From: Spinacia oleracea
Lineage: Eukaryota > Streptophyta > Magnoliopsida > Caryophyllales > Amaranthaceae
Reading direction: 5' to 3'
Assembly (NCBI RefSeq): GCF_020520425.1
Contig: NC_079489.1
Location: forward strand, 98,126,810-98,190,809
DNA length: 64,000 nucleotides
The position numbers and the translations under genes are program-made. Below the pieces are notes generated by a model. It was not told where the DNA came from. It worked only from the letters and a program-made list of their open reading frames with translations, and did no database searches. Every line of letters starts with the position of its first letter. The first letter of the stretch is position 1. Positions 1 to 10,985 of this stretch are shown piece after piece.

Positions 1-761
1 ACAACATTCTGCCTTTTTAGGAGAACCAATTCGAAGGTGAACTAGATCTAGCACATCTGCACACACATTCAACTTAAGGGTATCTAAGGGGCAAACGAAC
101 CCCACAATCCAAATCTACAAAAAGAAGATTGAAAAAACAACATAGACCTAAGATTTATGTACTCATCATCATTTCATCTTCAACTTCAATTCATTCCATT
201 AGACTCGGCCAAAACCCCAATTTGTAGGTCGCACTCAAGCAGTAAATACTGGAATTCATGGTCTTAGAAACTGAATCGAATAGAAACTAACCTTGACAGA
301 TTGTGTGAAACAGAGTCGCACGGAGGTAGGAAACACGACGGTCGGGGGTAACTCGCCTTCAGATGGTGGTGGTGGAGCCGCGCGGTGAGGAAGGTGGTGG
401 TGGTGATGGTGGTGGTGGAATCGCGGGGTGAGGAGAGCTGAGAAGTCGATCGCCTTCAGATGCGTTGCGTTGGATAGAAGGTTTAGGGTGAGAAGGTTTG
501 GCGTTGAGAAGTTTTAATTAAATTAAATGTTGTGAATCCCTGTTGAAGCGAACAAACATAAGCCCGCCCTTTTAGATAGTGTTTATTGAGGGGGGCTATT
601 AAAAGCCCCCTTCAACAACCTCTATAGAAGCGAACACCCAAAAAGCCCCCTTCAACCTGTTAGTAAAAGGTTTGACCCGCGTTGATTAAGTGGTTATTGA
701 GGCGCGCTTATGTATGCCCCCCTCAACAAGGGGGCTACAATAGGGGTTTTTTCCACTAGTG
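1..761. mobile_element. CACTA-0: right end of a CACTA DNA transposon (truncated by window start)
   Basis: The right terminus is CACTAGTG (754-761) preceded by TTTTTTC, so the inverted end reads CACTAGTGGAAAAAA, the same end as the complete CACTA-1 element at 3026-8913. The last ~220 bases (541-761) match 8695-8913 closely by eye, including subterminal units of the type TGTTGAAGGGGGCTT. Bases 361-420 hold a short GGT/GGTGGT-rich tract. The element interrupts the antisense mobile-domain gene of Tat-C; the candidate right TSD is ACT (762-764), but the left copy lies outside the window. No transposase coding is visible in this part. Confidence 0.8.
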
Positions 762-1506
762 ACTGTTCCTGCTCGGGGCCACCACCCTACTCATCAGAGC
801 TAAGAGGAAGAGCCTAACCCTCTGCTCCGAGGACACACCCACGCTACGGATAGCGTCCATGATCACCGTCACAGAAGCATGGGTGTCATCATCCGACAAG
901 TCAACAACAGGGCCAAGCAAATCCCTGGCAGCGGCCGAGCGCCACGTCAGCTCTGAATCGAAGGTCATGTTCCTCTCAGAAAAAGGAAGACCCGTAATCA
1001 TGGCGAACACAAAAGGGGTAATGGTGATCTCCCCCCATGCCATATGAAAAGTGTTGGTGGTATCCCACCACCGCTCCAGCAAAGCCTGTAGCTGGGGTTT
1101 GATCCCCGTTCTCCTCAGAGTATCTCCCATGGCACGCCAGAAATCGACCAGGCCCGTCTCCAACCAGATCTCCATAGCCTCCTCGTCAGCACAGATGGCT
1201 TTAAAAGCCTTCTGAAGCTCTGCCAAGGACCAAAAGGTGCGAAACGGCTCTCCATCGGCCTGCAGATGAACGAATCAGCTCAAAACCTATACAAGTACAA
1301 GATACAAATTCAAAGCATAGTACAAGACTCACCAAGCCAGCGCGAGGCCGCTGAGACAAGTGAAACTCCGGTCGAAACACCAGATCGGAAGGACTCCAGC
1401 CAGTACCGACGAAAGTGGGTGCTCTCCGGGGAACCATTCCCCCATCCGTCGCATTTACCGTAGCCGCTTCATCGTCCGAAGCGTCCTCCTCAGCAGCTCG
1501 AACCAC
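762..1506 (-). pseudogene. Plant mobile domain (PMD) antisense gene of Tat-C, two exons, 3' end cut by CACTA-0
   Basis: Exon 1 (1333-1506, 58 codons, ATG at 1506) ends at a GTGAGT donor. The intron is 1260-1332 and ends CTGCAG. Exon 2 runs 1259-762 in the same frame for 166 codons. Exon 2 has the plant-mobile-domain signature: a LVDFW segment, then LLERWWDTTNTFHMAWGE, then ITITPFVFAMITGLPF. PMD proteins occur both as host silencing factors (MAIN family) and as extra genes of Tat-lineage retroelements, where they lie antisense between pol and the 3' LTR, which is the position seen here. The reading frame runs into the CACTA-0 end, whose CAC-TAG supplies the stop, so the C-terminal part is lost. 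The role in the element is not established. Confidence 0.75.
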
Positions 1507-1714
1507 CGAAGTTCGGCAAGCTTCCTCCGAGTATGAGGAGGCATACTAAATCAAGCAGAGTACAAAGTGTCAAAATCAGAAACTGGGGGCTATCCTATAC
1601 TAGCCCGTACAAAAATCAAAGTTTAGAGGCTATCCTATACTAGCCTGTACGAAGTCAAAAATTCAAAAATCCCCAGTGGCAGTACAACTTTATCCAAGGA
1701 CCTCTAGTTCAAAA

Positions 1715-1942
1715 TACAAGTTCTACACCAGCGCCTAGGCTATCCGCGCCGAAGCAGGTATACAAGTTCTACACCAGCGCCTAGGCTATCCGCGCCGAAG
1801 CAGGTATACAAGTTCTACACCAGCGCCTAGGCTATCCGCGCCGAAGCAGGTATACAAGTTCTACACCAACGCCTAGGCTATCCACGCCGAAGCAGGTATA
1901 CAAGTTCAACACCAACGCCTAGGCTACCCATGCCGAAGGCAG
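1715..1942. repeat. 46-bp minisatellite, about five copies
   Basis: Tandem units begin with TACAAGTTCTACACCA at 1715, 1761, 1807, 1853 and 1899, each containing GCGCCTAGGCTATCC and GCCGAAGCAGG. The first three are near-identical; the last two carry CAACGCCTAGG variants. It lies in the untranslated stretch upstream (on the minus strand) of the PMD gene inside Tat-C. No coding is apparent. Confidence 0.9.
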
Positions 1943-2338
1943 CATTCCAAAGCTCTACAAACAACATTTAGGCATCCTAGCCTATTCTCTCTTGAGACCC
2001 CGCGAGGTCACCAGTGAGACAACTATCTACAAATACCAGGTACAAGATTCAAGAAAATTTTCAAAAATTCAAATCTACAAGTTCCAACAGTTCCAGTTCA
2101 GGTGGCTATCAAACAATTCTCAACAAAATTCAAGAAGCTTAAGCATACAAGCATCATTCCAAAATACGAGAAAGTTCAAAGCTACATGCAATCCTAGAGA
2201 TTATTTCATAAGCAAAAACATGAAATCTTACATGGACAAGGCAAGAACAAGATTAAAGGGAGAGGCTAACCGACCTTTGAGAGAGAAGAGCAAAGACTTC
2301 AAGAGAGTGTGCCTGAAAAAATGGCACGGCAAGGGGAG

Positions 2339-2425
2339 CTTTTATAGCTCAGCCCCGCGCCTAACGCCGAGCTTCGCGCTGGGCGCTGCCTGCTGCATCC
2401 GTAGAAATCTACAGCGCGCGGTCTC
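2339..2425 (-). promoter_or_regulatory. Candidate antisense promoter: GC-rich palindromic block followed by TATA box
   Basis: Read on the minus strand, a GC-rich block with GCGCCCAGCGCGAAGC-like inverted elements (2350-2425) is followed directly by CTATAAAAG (2339-2347). The same order, GC-rich dyads and then TATA, occurs in the Tat LTRs and in front of the Tat-B antisense gene. The PMD start codon is ~830 bp further on at 1506, so a long leader or an unseen intron would be needed. Bases 2700-2800 between here and the polypurine tract are an AATTCAAAAATTC-rich simple stretch with no gene. Confidence 0.5.
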
Positions 2426-3004
2426 CCGTGCTGATTGCACGTCCTTTGCTGCTACGGTCTTCCGCACCAAGCATCAAACGTCGAATCAGGCGATCCTTCG
2501 AAAATACGGGTATACACCCGTATCTCCAAGCACAAACAGATGAGCGTTTCAAGAATACAAAGTCCAAAAAATACAACGACACAGGCGTTCGACTCCCAAC
2601 GGACCCAAGCTCCAGGAAAGTCAGCCGAAATTTCAAAATCTTAAGGGCCAATAAAAAGCTCTTTTCCCCAGTAAAGCACATCCCCAACGGATCAACCCCG
2701 GGTGTTCAAAATTCAAAAATTCAAAAATCAAAATTCAAGATTAAAAAATTCAAGATTCAAAATCCGAGATTCAAAAATTCAAGATTCAAATTTTCGATGC
2801 CAAGCTCCGTCCCGAACCAAAGGCGGAAGAACAATACAAGTACAAATCAGAGTCATCACAACCGCACGGAGGTAGACTCTATCCTTTTTCTAATGCCTGT
2901 TTTGTGCAGGTACCGGCGTACAAAGAGTGGTCTTGATTGCAGAACATCTTGATCATTCTCCGTCCCTTTCGAAGTACTTTGACTTGCGCTATCCTGACCG
3001 AACG

Positions 3005-3025
3005 CTCAGTCAAAGTGGGGGCTTC
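3005..3025 (+). other. Polypurine tract of Tat-C
   Basis: CTCAGTCAAAGTGGGGGCTTC lies immediately before the point where the 3' LTR (TGTAGACACC) would start if CACTA-1 were absent. The same AAAGTGGGGGCT core precedes the 3' LTR of Tat-A (18566-18590, minus) and Tat-B (37144-37170, minus). It primes plus-strand DNA synthesis in LTR elements. Confidence 0.75.
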
Positions 3026-3034
3026 CACTAGTGG

Positions 3035-3390
3035 AAAAAATACCTGTTGAGGGGGGCATTTTGGGCTTATTGAGGCGAACAAGGCCCGCTTCGACAGACG
3101 TGGCTTCAACAGCTCACATAGCTGTTGAGGCGGGCTTTGTTCGCCTCAACAGGTAGTCTGTTGTGGGGGGCTTTCAAAAGCCCGCCTCAACAGGCCAAAA
3201 CCAAAGCGAAAAATAAGGACCTGTTGTGGGGGGCTTTACAAAAGCCCGCCTCAACAGACACCTCTGTTGAGGCTCACTTCTTAAATGCCCCCCTCAACAG
3301 ACCTTTATTTTTGCGCCAATACCTGTACATTGGCGCCATAAATTCATATGTTGTCGAGGGGTACATTAAAAGCCCCCTTCAACAACATTA
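3035..3390. repeat. Left subterminal repeats of CACTA-1
   Basis: Repeated TGTTGAGGCGGGCTTT / AAAGCCCGCCTCAACA units in both orientations, with GGGGGG variants, form short hairpin-capable pairs. Arrays like this are typical transposase-binding subterminal regions of CACTA elements. The matching right array is 8695-8890. Confidence 0.8.
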
Positions 3391-4566
3391 TTTTTTTTTC
3401 CAAATTCTTTTAAAATATAAAATAGGTGGCAATAACCAAATATATATATATACACCATTGAGCATTGAAACCTGTACACGCACCAATCAACACCAGAATA
3501 GCAAAGGTATGAATCTGCTTATTTTTTATTAATAAATCATTAAATTAACTTCATTTATATTAACCCAATAGAGAAAAGCGTATAGTACGTACGTTTACAA
3601 TTTTTAAACACCTAGCTAGCTAGTCTAACAAATTAAAACTAATATTAACAAATAAAGACAAAAGTCTAGAGAGCTAGTCTAACAAATTTCTCTAATCCGG
3701 CCACTTAGCTCCCTTTAGATCATGCATTACAAACCTTAATTACGGCCGTGTTGACTTTCTAATTCCAATCGACTCGATCCCTGCAAGATGGAAGGAAAAT
3801 ATATGAGCTATAGAGTACCAAAGTTCACACTCACGATATTATCTTTACATTCCATTGAAGCATAAAAAGATAATCTTTATGTGGCTTACTACCGTCCTAA
3901 TTAGGTGTTATAAATCACAGTTCACTGTATCGTTTATGTAATGCTTTGATTCTTCCAAGTAAGTTATGAGTTTAAACTCTTGCACGGGTGTTAATGTTCA
4001 TAACTTATGAGGGTTTGTTATTTTCACTTCTCTAAAGGTAAGTTTTGTTCATAGAAGTTCCTAACAAAGCTACTTAAAATAAATTGTTATGAGACAGTAC
4101 AAGCTATACTACTGATTGCAAGTTTGCAACCCACTGTGTGAAAATATATTCACCTCGAAAGCATAACTACCAGTAGAAACATACGATAATCTTAAAGTTG
4201 CCAAAATATTAGTACGGAGTATCATTAAATGGTTTTATTTCCTCGTTTTCTGGGGTAATTGAATCTTGAAAAAAAATTCAGATTCACAGAATCACCAAGT
4301 TCCTCGTATTACATTAACCTTGATCTCTTAAAAATCACAGGACCACAGGCAAGTTATATCTTCTTGGAGTTTGGTTGTCTTCACTGCTTACTAATTAAAA
4401 TAAGCACAGATTATTGGTCACTAGGTTACCTTATTCTGCAGAGGTCCCAACATATTTTTTTTTGTTGGTTTTAACCAGGTTACTATAAGAAATGGTAATA
4501 AACTAATAACACTAATAGCACATACAATTCAATACCTGAAAAGTGCTATTCACAAGAATGGATGGT

Positions 4567-6841
4567 TCATATACAAGCAGCTTCCCCTGCATGAACAGAA
4601 GGTGCTACCAGTTCCAGCGTCCCCTGTAAGTCTCTCACCAACCAATTGCATTATCGATATAAACCTGGATCAACTTCACAAACCTGCAAAAGTATGGTGA
4701 TTTCATGCTCTTTTCAGTTTTCACCAACACTGTATTTGGGAACCAGCAATGTTGAAATATATGGAAGTGTGACATTGGGGATTACACTAGAAAAGTAAGG
4801 CTGTCAAAATCAATAATTTTTCCATTATTTGATTGGTAAAATACTCAATTTTTCCATAAATATTGAAAGCAAACCGTGAAAAACTAATTTGACCATATTA
4901 GGGTAGAAGATATGCACATATTTTTCTGCAAAGTTTCCCTCCAAGAAAATAAGCAAATTAATTCAGACATCTATAGTTGTTTTCTTTGTAATATAGTTTA
5001 CCCCATTACCTTCGAGTTTCCAAACATACTATAAAACTCCCCCTCTAATTACCAGGACAATATAAAAAGCTCTGGAAATCATGCTGACATTTTCCGGCTT
5101 TAATTTATATTTCACAGCATATTAAGAAACAAATGCACAAAGTCTAGATGTATGATAATTAGGTTGCCTTGATCCAAGTTGAGGATAAAATGGTAATAGA
5201 CTAGTAGGTCAAAATCACACAATAATTCAGATAATATTTTTCTATAGTAAGAGACAATTTTCTAATAATCCCAAAACAAGAACACAACTGTACATTTCTC
5301 ATATGAAAATTCTTTAGTAGTTATCAAGTGAAATCTACCACCTCGAGGCAGAAGATCCTTGCAAAGTGCAAACACAAAATAGGTAGTGTATTCCTCTAAG
5401 GGAGACAGGTTAACATCTCTATAAAAGCAACCATCTATAAAAAATAAATTATCTTCCATGTTAGAAAGTTAAGCAGGATCATGAAAACAAATGCCAGAAA
5501 GCCAATGAGACTGCAAGAAAAGGTGTAAGGTAATAAAATGAGACCTAGGGAAAGTAAAGCAGATTAACCACTACATTGTATAATCACTTATCTTGTTGGT
5601 GCCAAAATAGGAAAATTATAATCAAAATACCATAGATTCACCAACAATTTACTGATTTAGGATACTTTATAAAACATTCATACCATAGACCGGTGTATCT
5701 GTATGCAGTGAACTTAGTTAACCAAAATCACATAAAAGTCACCCCAAATCCAATAAAAGTCAACTTCACAAACGGGTTAAAAGACATGAATGAAATTTAG
5801 GGTACCAATCTTCGTTGTAAAACTACACCCGTTGTATATAGGACCTGTTAAAGAAACATTGCCAAGACTCAAAGAGTCACAGGACTGCTGTATAATACAT
5901 AAAAAGCACTTGCCTAATGAAAACAAGTTATCAAACAACCCAAACATCACCTTGCATATCACCAAAGACATACTTTTATGCAACTTCATAAAAAGGCATT
6001 GAATACGCTTGATTAATTGCTAAAGTACGATAATCAAGTACTTAAAAGTAAAAAAATATGAGTAAAAAGAATTCATATCATAACAGAAAGTGAGAAGCAG
6101 CCAGAGATATCTGCGAACTTACAAGTGAAAATTGAGTTCCAGATTCATCCATAGTCACAATCTCACCATTCCAAGTGCCTATCTTCTCCAATACAGTGGA
6201 AAAATTCTGCTCACCAACAGTAAGTCGAAGTCTCATTGGAGATCTTTTGATGGGAAATTTCTTTACAAGCCGGTGAATAACATCTAGTGCCTGTAATTCA
6301 CGATGCATAGAATTAACTTATGAGCTAAACTACACAATAGAACCATAATTTATCTTAACTTTATACTGTAATCTAGAAAGTGCAACAATCAAAGATACAG
6401 CTAATCAAATGTCCCAAAATAAGACAAATCAGAAGAATTATGCATAGCAATACAGTAGATAAAACAGTGCTAAACCTGCTTTTTGGAACTTTTATGAGGA
6501 TCAACAGCAAAATGGATGTCATGCATCAAACGTTCGATCATAGTTATCGAGTAAGGGCGTTTCATGTCAGGATTAATGGTGTTTTCCATGACAATGGTGG
6601 CAATATCACGAAACTGAAGTGACAATTGAGCCTCCCTTTCTTTCCCTGCAACTTGAAGATCTTCTTTCTCCAGAATCTAACCAAAACAATCAAATATATA
6701 AAATCGTGTTCGCTAAATCATTATTAACTAAAACCTCCCCAAAATTACATAAGTTCAATCAAAGAATTCGATTTCAAGAAGATGAATCACCTCTAAACAA
6801 ATTGTTGTTGCGTCATCTGTCAGAAATGCAGTCTTCAAATC
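4567..6841 (-). pseudogene. SBDS: Captured SBDS (ribosome maturation factor) gene fragment, at least four exons with introns
   Basis: Four minus-strand blocks, all phase 0 with AG/GT borders, match plant SBDS in order: 6791-6841 (17 codons, includes DLKTAFLTDD), 6476-6676 (67 codons, QFRDIATIVM and MIERLMHDIHFAVDP), 6123-6290 (56 codons, KFPIKRSPMRLRLTV and DESGTQFSL) and 4567-4623 (LELVAPSVHA, then a TGA). SBDS removes eIF6 from pre-60S subunits. The N-terminal exon(s), the exon between 6123 and 4623 (CEMEPG-type) and the C-terminal zinc-finger tail were not found. Retention of introns means capture at DNA level, not by a retrocopy. It lies wholly within CACTA-1, so it is cargo and not a resident gene. 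Protein function is unlikely. Confidence 0.88.
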
Positions 6842-8694
6842 CTTCAGTTTACTACACTGTCGTCATTCCATTTGTTTGCAGACATAACATTATAAAAGAA
6901 CATTAATTCAGAAAGCTATGAGATGACAGCCAGGAATACAAGACAGATGATGGAAATTGGAAAGCAGTATATGTATATACAAGCAAAAAAATGCATCAAC
7001 CTATTTTCTGAAATTAAACAATTAGTAGAATACCTCTGTAATTCCACATTGAGCATGGTTGTGATCCTGAAATAAACCATACTGGTCATGACTTCATATA
7101 ACTCAGCTTTAGATGCTGCAGGACTTGGATATATAGCTGCAAAATAAAATCATTTGTCTTAAAGATCCTACACTTCGGTTGCTATGTGCTTTTGATTCAA
7201 ATAGCTCCCAAGCCAAGTGCAAAACTCATATATAAAAAGGTGGGAACTGGAAATCAGGACTTGTGTCTGAAAATGTTAGGAAAAATTCAACAAGCAAGCA
7301 TGAAGTGTCTTGTTCTCTAGCATAATTTTTGGCCTAATTCTTCTTCTGATGATCGATTCAACCTCTGATCAAAAAGAACGAGGGAAGCTGTTGTTGAAAC
7401 TAACCTTAACGGAGTTCACACAACAAACTGTGATATAATTACTCTATGTCAATCATAACAATGCAAAACTAGAGCTGAGTACAGAAAACATGAGACAAAG
7501 ACATCTGGGCAACTGCAAGGTACATAGCAAGACAAAAGGAAAATAAACAAGCTGAACACAAGACCATCAGGTAGAAAACATTAGCAGGCAGGAACAACAA
7601 AAGTAAAAATAAAAGGGATAACTGCCATACACTCATCTAGTGCTGCAAATTTACTAATAAAAGAACAACTTTTAGCACATATTGCATAATTTCATAGTCT
7701 GCGCAAATTTACATCAAAATAAGAATGTAATAAATATTGGTTTTACAAATTCAGATTGCCCTGACATATTCATTGAAGTTGTCCAGATGTAGACATTGCC
7801 GCAACCATCTGATGGTCTTACAACAAGTTTCTCCAACAACATACTAACTAGCACTAAGATAAAGCATAAAAGTTCTAAATAGTACGGGCTTGATCCCCTG
7901 TTTAGTTGCCTGACTCTCTTCCAATTAGAAATTAAAGGAACTGTATGTTAGAAACTCATCAACGAATTCAGATTATAAACCACCACCACGGCAACTAATT
8001 TGAGACAAAAAACCTAAAATAAAAAACCTAAATTCACCACAATTGTAAATCATTAATTGGAACTAATGGGAGTAATTCCAAGAAGAAGAAGAAGATCTAT
8101 TTACCACCGCAAGATCAGAGCCACCAGCAAGCCATCACCTTGCTTGCGTCGCCTCATCCGACCACCCACGACCTACCGAAACCCGAGCCGCACCTCCCGT
8201 TAGAAAATAAAAAATCGTTAAAATCAACAAAAATAATCAAAAACCTAAATTATAAATCAAAAAAGTTAATAAAAAATAATATGAAAAATCAAAAACCTAA
8301 AAGAATTGAAGAATGCAGGAGAGATGGAGAGAGATGAAAGAGTTACCTCATTTGGAGAACGACGTCGTCTTCCTCGAGAATGCTAAGTAGATGACGGTTG
8401 AATCGATATACCCTAGCTTGAGGAGGGAGACAAATCGACGAGTTTGAAGAGTCGAGGGAGAGAGGTCGCGGAGATACCCTAGCTTTGTAACTCTTCCATG
8501 GAAGGCGGAGGAAAAGCTTCCATGGAAGCCAACGACTGTGAGGAGAGGGAGCCCGATTTGTTGACGAAATAGCGGGTTTGAGGAGTATTGAACCAGGAGA
8601 GAGAGGAGAGGGGAAAGGGGAGAGAAGAGAGAGAAATGAAACAGATGAAATGAGGAGGAGATAGAATCAAAACCAGTAGATTGTGAAGACTTGT
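6842..8694. other. Interior of CACTA-1 without recognised gene
   Basis: AT-rich, intron-like sequence. On the minus strand, 7040-7140 has a short open stretch between possible splice sites (AAIYPSPAASKAELYEVM) that I cannot assign. 8100-8500 is richer in GC and could be a captured 5' UTR or promoter on the minus strand. Bases 3400-4560 and 4630-6120 are similar, with no supported exon; a minus-strand open frame at 5262-5459 is unassigned. Confidence 0.4.
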
Positions 8695-8890
8695 TGAAGC
8701 GAACAAACATAAGCCCGCCCCTTTAGACTAGTGTCTATTGAGGCGGGCAATCAAAAGCCCCCTTCAACAGTTTCTATAGAAGCGAACCCCACAAAAGCCC
8801 GCCCCAATCTGTTAGTAAAATATTTGACCCGCGTTGACTGGGTGGTTATTGAGGCTCACTTATGTATGCCCCCCTCAACAAGGGGGCTAC
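8695..8890. repeat. Right subterminal repeats of CACTA-1
   Basis: Units of the TTGAAGCGAACAAACATAAGC and GAGGCGGGC type, then CCCCCTCAACAAGGGGGC, closely match 541-761 of CACTA-0. The near-identity shows the two elements belong to one family that was active in this locus. Confidence 0.8.
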
Positions 8891-8916
8891 AATAGGCGTT
8901 TTTTCCACTAGTGTTC

Positions 8917-10985
8917 TGTAGACACCTAATTTGTGTCTCCCCATTTGGATGATGAAGATACCATTATCCTTGTTAGGTAATTGGAGCAACTCCGTGCGGA
9001 AATTCCAATTGCTAAAAGCATGTCCAAAATCCAAGAGCCACAATCCAATCCCCGAGGTCGTTCCCCTTCCGGAACTCGGTACAGAAATACAATTTTCAAA
9101 AACCAATTTCAAAATCCAAGTACAATCTCATCTAGTAGACCCTTCCATTGGTTTTACTAAGCCTTTTCCACTTAAAATCATATAAGGCAAGTCAAATTCG
9201 GGCGCCGACCCACAAAACCGAGCAAGCCGGGCCTCGTCCCGTAAAACCGAAATTCAAAACCCGAAACGGCTTGTTTTTAGAAGCAAAATCAAGTCTTAAC
9301 CCCAAGAAAACACTACGTGCCAAACATCGTACTATTCGTTTGAAGGTACATCAATAGAAGACACATCAAGGACGGAGCCCGCGTCCTTGTTTTGGTGGCA
9401 TTCACGCCACATCACCAGCGCTGGGCGCTGCTTCGGCGTGCTGCGCTGGCAATGGCTGGCGTTTAGCAGACATTCCCCCTATAAATACCCCCTAATTCCA
9501 AGAATTAACGGAGGCAGATTCAAGACATAACGTCGTAATACAAAAATTGCACCTCAATATTCAATACAAAAATCAATACAAAATCCTCCAAAAATACCAT
9601 ACAATCTTCAAGCTTTAAGAAATTGGGAGTTCTAATCGGAAAGCTTGCCTAAACCTAACTAGGTAATTTCGAATCCCAACCCTAATCTATTCAATGATGT
9701 CTTGATTTTCTATTTTCAAAATGATTAGTAAGTTGGCATTTTTACTCTAAAAAATGTCACTTGCAACAATCATACATCTTTTCAAAATCCAAACTTTTCA
9801 AAATATAAAAATGCAAACTTTCAAGATTCAAGGATGTTCAAAGTTGTTTGTAATCACTTCTTTGAACTAGAATCATTCTCAAGTATGGAGTAATCAAAGA
9901 TGATGCCTTTCTAACTTTTAAAGGTCTATTCATTGAGATTCAAGACTCCATTTTTCAATATACAAGTTTAAGTTTTCAAATTTCAAGATCCAACAATGTT
10001 TAGGGTTGTTCATGACTACTCCCCTAAACTAGGATCCTTTCAAAGCAAGAGCACATCAAGGATCTAACCTTTTCAACATTAAAAGGCCCGATCTTTGAGA
10101 TTCAAGTCTCTTAATTTCAATATTTCAAGTTCAATATTTCAAGTTCAAGTTCAATATTTCATGTTTCAAGTTCAAGTTCTATATGCAAAATCTAGGATAC
10201 TTTGGGATGAACAACTTCTCCCAAGTTGAGATTTTTGGCTTTGAATTCGTGTCGAGCGCACTTATTTTTAAGTAGCCGTTTGGCGTTCGGATCTCATGTG
10301 CCTAAGTACAAATATCAATATTGCAATTTCAATTACGCACCTTTCAATTATGCACTTTCAATTCCGCAATTTCAATTCCGCACTTTCAATTCCGCACTTT
10401 CAATAACGCATTTCAATTTCGCACTTTCAATTATGCAACTTTACTTGCCTAGTCCGTCTAGGCAATGTGGACCTACTCCCTAGTCCATCTCTAGGGGTTC
10501 TTGTATTTACTAATTCCGCACTTACTTACTATTGTGATGTTTCTTTATTTGCTTTATTGCTTTTATCACCGCACATGCTAAATACAACAAAATACAAGGT
10601 TACATCACGCTTAACAAAGATAATTTCTTGGAAAAACCGATCTTAGGTTCCCTTAAATTAACTTTAAAGCAAAGTAACCGCCATAGAAATTAGAAATTCA
10701 ATTTCTCCTAAATTCAAACCCACATAGTCTAAACTAGGGTATTTTCGAAAATGTTGTGTCACGCACCGGAATTATTTCTAAAGCTCGCGGAATAAGCATC
10801 TCGTTCCCTTGTCCGGATCTCACCCATCCGTTTCGAATATTCAAGTCTTATCCTAATAGAGTCATTTACGGTCTTTCCAAACAAGACCCTAAATAATGTT
10901 TGGTGGCGACTCCTACAAAGTACAAAATATGATGGTTACTAAAACAACCAACCCCATAGGGGAAAATCCAAAAACACCCCTTACA
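8917..10985 (+). repeat. 3' LTR of Tat-C (right end uncertain)
   Basis: It starts TGTAGACACCTAATTTGTG directly after the CACTA-1 TSD and the polypurine tract. U3 contains a GC-rich dyad block (9413-9463) and a TATA box CTATAAATAC (9479-9488). The middle is AT-rich with TTTCAATTCCGCAC-like short repeats (10320-10440). It contains GGTGGCGACTCC at 10902-10913, resembling the Tat primer-binding motif, which makes the end ambiguous: 10916 or 10985. Confidence 0.6.
9413..9488 (+). promoter_or_regulatory. Tat-C LTR promoter: GC-rich dyads plus TATA box
   Basis: AGCGCTGGGCGCTGC, CTTCGGCGTGC and GCGCTGGC dyads (9413-9463) precede TATAAATACCCCC at 9480. The layout parallels the U3 of Tat-A and Tat-B, although the sequence is diverged. 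Confidence 0.55.

Larger units (their letters stand above)
3026..8913. mobile_element. CACTA-1: complete non-autonomous CACTA transposon with captured SBDS exons (Pack-CACTA)
   Basis: Both ends read CACTAGTGGAAAAAA when viewed inward (3026 and 8913), and the 3-bp TSD TTC flanks it at 3023-3025 and 8914-8916. The element is 5888 bp. Subterminal arrays occupy 3035-3390 and 8695-8890. The interior holds SBDS exons on the minus strand (4567-6841) and otherwise AT-rich, intron-like DNA. No TNP2-type transposase ORF was found. The insertion lies exactly between the polypurine tract and the first base of the Tat-C 3' LTR. Confidence 0.9.
762..10985 (+). mobile_element. Tat-C: 3' part of a Tat-lineage Ty3/Gypsy retrotransposon, split by CACTA-1
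   Basis: In + orientation the element shows an antisense gene (762-1506, minus), a repeat-rich spacer, a polypurine tract ending at 3025 and, after the CACTA-1 insertion, a 3' LTR beginning TGTAGACACC at 8917. The polypurine tract (CAGTCAAAGTGGGGGCT) is the same as in Tat-A and Tat-B, which ties the three together. The gag, protease and polymerase regions would lie left of the window and are not seen. The right LTR limit is uncertain: ...CTACA at 10916 and ...TTACA at 10985 are both possible ends, and no TSD test is possible because the 5' LTR is absent. Lineage assignment rests on the polypurine tract, LTR start and antisense gene layout. Confidence 0.7.

Noticed and set aside
1992..2952. 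Overlapping + strand open frames in the Tat-C spacer
   Set aside because: Composition follows AATTCAAAAATTC simple sequence and the GC module; no domain and no conserved start.
5262..5459. Minus-strand open frame as the missing SBDS exon (FIDGCFYRDV resembles the SBDS segment after the third exon)
   Set aside because: The match is only a few residues, the following residues do not fit, and splice borders are poor.
4567..6841. SBDS as a resident functional gene
   Set aside because: All exons lie inside CACTA-1 ends with a TSD; N-terminal, one internal and C-terminal exons are missing and the last exon runs into a stop.
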